DNA of 64,000 nt from assembly GCF_030409315.1 (NCBI RefSeq), contig NZ_JAUFPS010000026.1, positions 28,008 through 92,007 of the forward strand, written 5' to 3'. How positions within the stretch are numbered: the stretch's first letter is position 1; each line of letters begins with the position of its first letter. The notes below the pieces were generated by a model. It was not told the DNA's origin and searched no databases. It saw only the letters and a list, made by a program, of their open reading frames with translations. Of this stretch, positions 61,292 to 64,000 are shown in pieces. This DNA is from Mucilaginibacter flavus. Its GTDB lineage: Bacteria > Bacteroidota > Bacteroidia > Sphingobacteriales > Sphingobacteriaceae. The position numbers were made by a program, and so were the translations under genes.

Positions 61292-63100
61292 ATGGGTAAG
61301 AAAATAAGTTTCTTTAACTTTTCCATTAACAACATTCTTTTCAAGGACCAGCCTTTTCTTGACCAGGCTCGTATTCGCCTGCTTTTTTTTGGGTTTCCAC
61401 TGGTTTTTGTGGCTTTGGGAGCTATTTTCTTAAGCGTTTATTTTCAGGGCCAAATGATGCTGGCTTATACCGCCGCCGGTCTTATGGCCTGCGTTGCCAT
61501 ATTGTTTAAAATGCTCACCTATCGCCCCAATTGGCGCCTCGTATCTCATTTATTGCTTTGCGCTGGTACGGTGGTCAACATGTCTGTAGTGTATTTTACA
61601 GTGCAAACGGTTAATATTATTACCGTGCAGGTAATAATATTGGTTATTGTATTTAGCTACTACATGCTTGGGCAAACCGGTGGCCTGGTTTATTCATTAT
61701 TGAATACCATACCCGTGTTGTTGTTTATGATTGTTGAATTTACTAAAGGGTATGTTATAGGCATAAAGCCCGATAGGATAGATCAATCAACCATTATTAT
61801 TACCCTGTTTGCCAATTTTATACTACTTATATTTATCCACAGCCATTTTTATACCGCTTTTTTAAAAAATATCAAGCAGCTTAAGGATAGCGCCAAAGAG
61901 CAGGAAGAGCTTAATGGCAAGCTGAATATGGCGATAGAAAAAGCCGAAAAATCAACCCATGCCAAATCGGAGTTTCTGTCAACCATGTCGCACGAAATCC
62001 GTACGCCGCTTAACGCGGTAATTGGTATGAGTAACCTGCTCATGATGGGTAATCCAAGAAACGATCAGAAAGAAAATCTCGAAATACTTAGGTTTTCAGC
62101 AAATAACCTGCTTGCCGTTGTGAACGATGTACTTGATTTTAATAAGATCGAATCGGGCAAGTTAGTGTTCGAGAACATCCGCTTTAACCTGGTTGAATTA
62201 ATGCATAGCATTTGCGGTGCCTCTATTTTAAAAGCTGAAGAAAAAGGGTTGATGTTTAAGCTGGATATTGACAGTACGTTAAAAAATAAAGTGCTTTTTG
62301 GCGATCCTACCCGCATTACCCAAATAATTTATAACCTGGTTAGCAACGCCATAAAATTTACGGCCCACGGCAACGTGTGGGTAAGGGTAACTTGTTTTGA
62401 GGACAGGCACAACACGGTTACCGTTAAGTTTTCGATAAAAGACACCGGTATAGGTATTGAGGAACATAACCTGAGCACCATATTTGAACCCTTTACCCAG
62501 GAGTCATTAACCACCACCCGGCAATACGGTGGCACGGGCCTTGGCCTGGCCATTGTAAAACGCCTGCTTGATTTGCAGGGTCTGCATATGGATGTGAGTA
62601 GCAAAATGGGTAAAGGATCGGAGTTTTCGTTCGCGATGGAATTCCCGGTATCAACAGAAATGTTGGCAGATAAGCCGGTTGTTGCAGCAGTAGAATCGCC
62701 AACAGCAGAATCTGCCGGCCTGGCCTGTATCAGGATGCTTATTGCCGAAGATAACATGGTGAACGTTATGCTGATGAAAAAGCTGCTTTCTAAATGGAAA
62801 ATTACTCCAACCATTGCCGAAAACGGTATGCGCGCGGTTGAGCTGATGCAATACGGCAATTTTGATATTATACTGATGGACCTGCAGATGCCGGTAATGA
62901 ATGGACTTGACGCGGCTATGGAGATCAGGAAAATGGCCGACCCTAAAAAATCGGGTATCCCAATTATCGCGCTAACAGCGTCAGCTTTAATGGATATTAA
63001 AGAAAAGATTTACGAAGCAGGGATGAACGACTATGTATCCAAGCCATTTAAACCCGATGAACTGCTTGAAAAAATACAGCATCTTGTGCAGGTAGCTTAA
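61292..63100 (+). CDS. Hybrid histidine kinase with receiver domain
   Basis: 602 residues. Six membrane helices (about 30-190) form an integral sensor without a large loop. The coiled coil leads to the kinase core FLSTMSHEIRTPLNA (phosphoacceptor H234), N box NLVSNAIKFTAHG, and G boxes DTGIGI and GGTGLGLAIVKRL. A C-terminal receiver follows (about 480-600) with acidic pair ED (486-487), phosphoacceptor D530 and Lys in YVSKPFKPDEL. Output domain absent, so it probably phosphorelays to a separate protein. Its stop at 63100 abuts the convergent gene. Confidence 0.95.
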   Translation: MGKKISFFNFSINNILFKDQPFLDQARIRLLFFGFPLVFVALGAIFLSVYFQGQMMLAYTAAGLMACVAILFKMLTYRPNWRLVSHLLLCAGTVVNMSVVYFTVQTVNIITVQVIILVIVFSYYMLGQTGGLVYSLLNTIPVLLFMIVEFTKGYVIGIKPDRIDQSTIIITLFANFILLIFIHSHFYTAFLKNIKQLKDSAKEQEELNGKLNMAIEKAEKSTHAKSEFLSTMSHEIRTPLNAVIGMSNLLMMGNPRNDQKENLEILRFSANNLLAVVNDVLDFNKIESGKLVFENIRFNLVELMHSICGASILKAEEKGLMFKLDIDSTLKNKVLFGDPTRITQIIYNLVSNAIKFTAHGNVWVRVTCFEDRHNTVTVKFSIKDTGIGIEEHNLSTIFEPFTQESLTTTRQYGGTGLGLAIVKRLLDLQGLHMDVSSKMGKGSEFSFAMEFPVSTEMLADKPVVAAVESPTAESAGLACIRMLIAEDNMVNVMLMKKLLSKWKITPTIAENGMRAVELMQYGNFDIILMDLQMPVMNGLDAAMEIRKMADPKKSGIPIIALTASALMDIKEKIYEAGMNDYVSKPFKPDELLEKIQHLVQVA

Positions 63101-63562
63101 TTAAACAGGCTTACTATAAACAGGCAAGTCTTCAATAAACCGGTATTCCCGTTTTTCCTGGTCAATAGTGCAATAGTAATGCTGCAAACCGTTGCTTACC
63201 GCCAATAAAGATACCTTGTGTACCATATTATACCTTGCAACCTGATCGAAGGTTTTTTGATCTATCGTTACCGAGGGCGCTTTGCACTCCACAATTAAAA
63301 TAGGCTGGCCGGCGGTATTAAACACCACAATATCCGTACGTTTTTGTAATCCGTTCAACTTAAGGCCACCCTCAAGCCTGATTAACGAGCGTGGGTAATT
63401 TTTTTGTTTGATGAGGTATTGAACAAAATGCTGCCTTACCCATTCCTCGGGCGTAAGGATGATGGTTTTTTTACGGATTTCATCAAATAATGAGAATTGC
63501 CCGTTACCATCGTCGCTTATTTTAAAAGGATAGGGAGGGAGGTTGAGGGGCTGTAAAGTCAA
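63101..63562 (-). CDS. HsdR_N-like (type I restriction R N-terminal) nuclease-domain protein
   Basis: 153 residues from a TTG start. TPEEWVRQHFVQYLIKQKNYPRSLIRLEGGLKLNGLQKRTDIVVFNTAGQPILIVECKAP has the PD-(D/E)XK core: Asp in RTDIVVF and Glu-Lys in IVECKAP. It is the small HSDR_N_2 family found solitary in many genomes, without HsdM/HsdS or a helicase here, so it is not a complete restriction enzyme. Confidence 0.85.
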   Translation of the reverse strand: MTLQPLNLPPYPFKISDDGNGQFSLFDEIRKKTIILTPEEWVRQHFVQYLIKQKNYPRSLIRLEGGLKLNGLQKRTDIVVFNTAGQPILIVECKAPSVTIDQKTFDQVARYNMVHKVSLLAVSNGLQHYYCTIDQEKREYRFIEDLPVYSKPV

Positions 63563-64000
63563 AATTCAAAATTAAAAAGTCAAAAATAGCTTCGCAATAA
63601 CGGTTGCGTTTTTCAAGTAATGTTTAAACGCTGGCTACCACTCACCCCGGCAGCGCTTCGCTGGCCGACCCTCTCTCCGGCTAAAGCCGCATAGAGGGTA
63701 ACCCCATTTTTATTTTCCAGCCCCTCTATGCGACGCAGTCGGAGAGAGGGGTAGAACGAGCGCAGCGATGTTCGGGGTGAGTCGTTCCTTGGTTAGTTTA
63801 TGTTATCCGCATCTTTCATCGGCCAGGCATATTACACTTCGCGATGCCGACATTATGATTTACGCGGCTATTACGGCCAAAAATAAGAATGATTAACGGC
63901 AAGCACGATGCAATTCATATTTTACTTTCCACATTTAAGTTAAATGGATTATTCCAGCAATGAAATTTTTAATTTTGATATCAAATTGAAAAGCCTTTTT
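63563..64000. other. Right-edge intergenic region
   Basis: About 440 bp holding copy C of the palindromic element and, after it, a short frame (about 63810-63890) that reads like a protein C-terminus; see findings. Otherwise no feature. Confidence 0.5.
63640..63800. repeat. Palindromic dispersed element, copy C
   Basis: Starts ACTCACCCCGGCAGCGCTTC and ends TCGGGGTGAGTCG, then TTCCTTGGTTAGTTTA, shared with copy B. Internal CCTCTCTCCGGCTAAAGCCG is the same as in copy A. Confidence 0.85.

Noticed and set aside
63101..63562. Part of a type I restriction system
   Set aside because: No HsdM, HsdS or helicase portion is present; the protein is a stand-alone nuclease-domain protein.

Overview
The window is chromosomal DNA from a member of the Bacteroidota, most likely a soil- or plant-associated Sphingobacteriaceae close to Mucilaginibacter or Pedobacter (inference from gene content). 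The signs are a type IX secretion C-terminal sorting domain protein, Bacteroidota-type promoters (TAnnTTTG at -7), rare Shine-Dalgarno sequences, split transketolase, tricorn-like S41 protease, LTA-synthase-like sulfatase, anti-sigma-like protein with FxVPxxYF motifs, SYLF, DUF3050, DUF4288 and DUF1203 proteins. No rRNA, tRNA, CRISPR array, prophage or complete insertion sequence was seen.

Layout. 0.1-3.4 kb: lipoproteins, a zeta-toxin-like P-loop protein with a small partner, and a DUF3050 protein. 3.4-11 kb (mostly minus strand): class III aminotransferase, an ECF sigma factor / anti-sigma-like / periplasmic protein operon, two-subunit transketolase, Bcp peroxiredoxin, M23 peptidase. 11-18.8 kb: FAH-family hydrolase, minimal T9SS-tail protein, Kup potassium transporter, DUF559 nuclease-like gene flanked by duplicated sequence, DUF5655 protein, amino acid permease. 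19.1-22.3 kb: LiaF-like / DUF4288 / LytS-type kinase / LytTR regulator operon. 22.5-33.2 kb: a small membrane protein gene broken by a frameshift in a poly-T run, a large secreted protein of unknown family, tricorn-like protease, sulfatase, outer-membrane beta barrel, GtrA. 33.4-40.3 kb: LysR regulator divergent from a TolC / RND permease / adaptor efflux operon. 40.5-48.3 kb: serine hydrolase, pyrB and pyrR, ACT-domain protein, PIN-domain TA pair, rpsA, ACP phosphodiesterase-like. 48.4-63.6 kb: tyrS, Xre/RES TA module, PH/SHOCT protein, LuxE-like protein, DUF1203, SYLF, penicillin acylase, thermonuclease, valS, hybrid histidine kinase, HsdR-N-like nuclease domain protein.

The genes are mostly housekeeping and envelope or stress functions. 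The feature that stands out is the density of repeats: (i) hepta/octamer microsatellites (1-45, 4652-4686, 11898-12100, 16177-16215), some forming the 3' end of a coding region, (ii) a palindromic heptamer element that appears to lie in frame inside valS (59110-59194), (iii) a 151-165-bp palindromic element in three copies (11075, 28634, 63640), (iv) GTCAT...ATGAC type inverted repeats (25104, 43476, 44209), one of them between pyrR and pyrB, and (v) short-hairpin clusters (22298, 33243). Four toxin-antitoxin-like loci or remnants are present. Two of them, and valS, have a promoter -7 box only 5-6 nt upstream of the start codon, suggesting leaderless mRNAs. No complete new defence or secretion system could be demonstrated; the best candidates for novelty are the repeat biology, the DUF559 cassette, the six-repeat anti-sigma-like protein and the small RES/Xre island bracketed by twin terminators.
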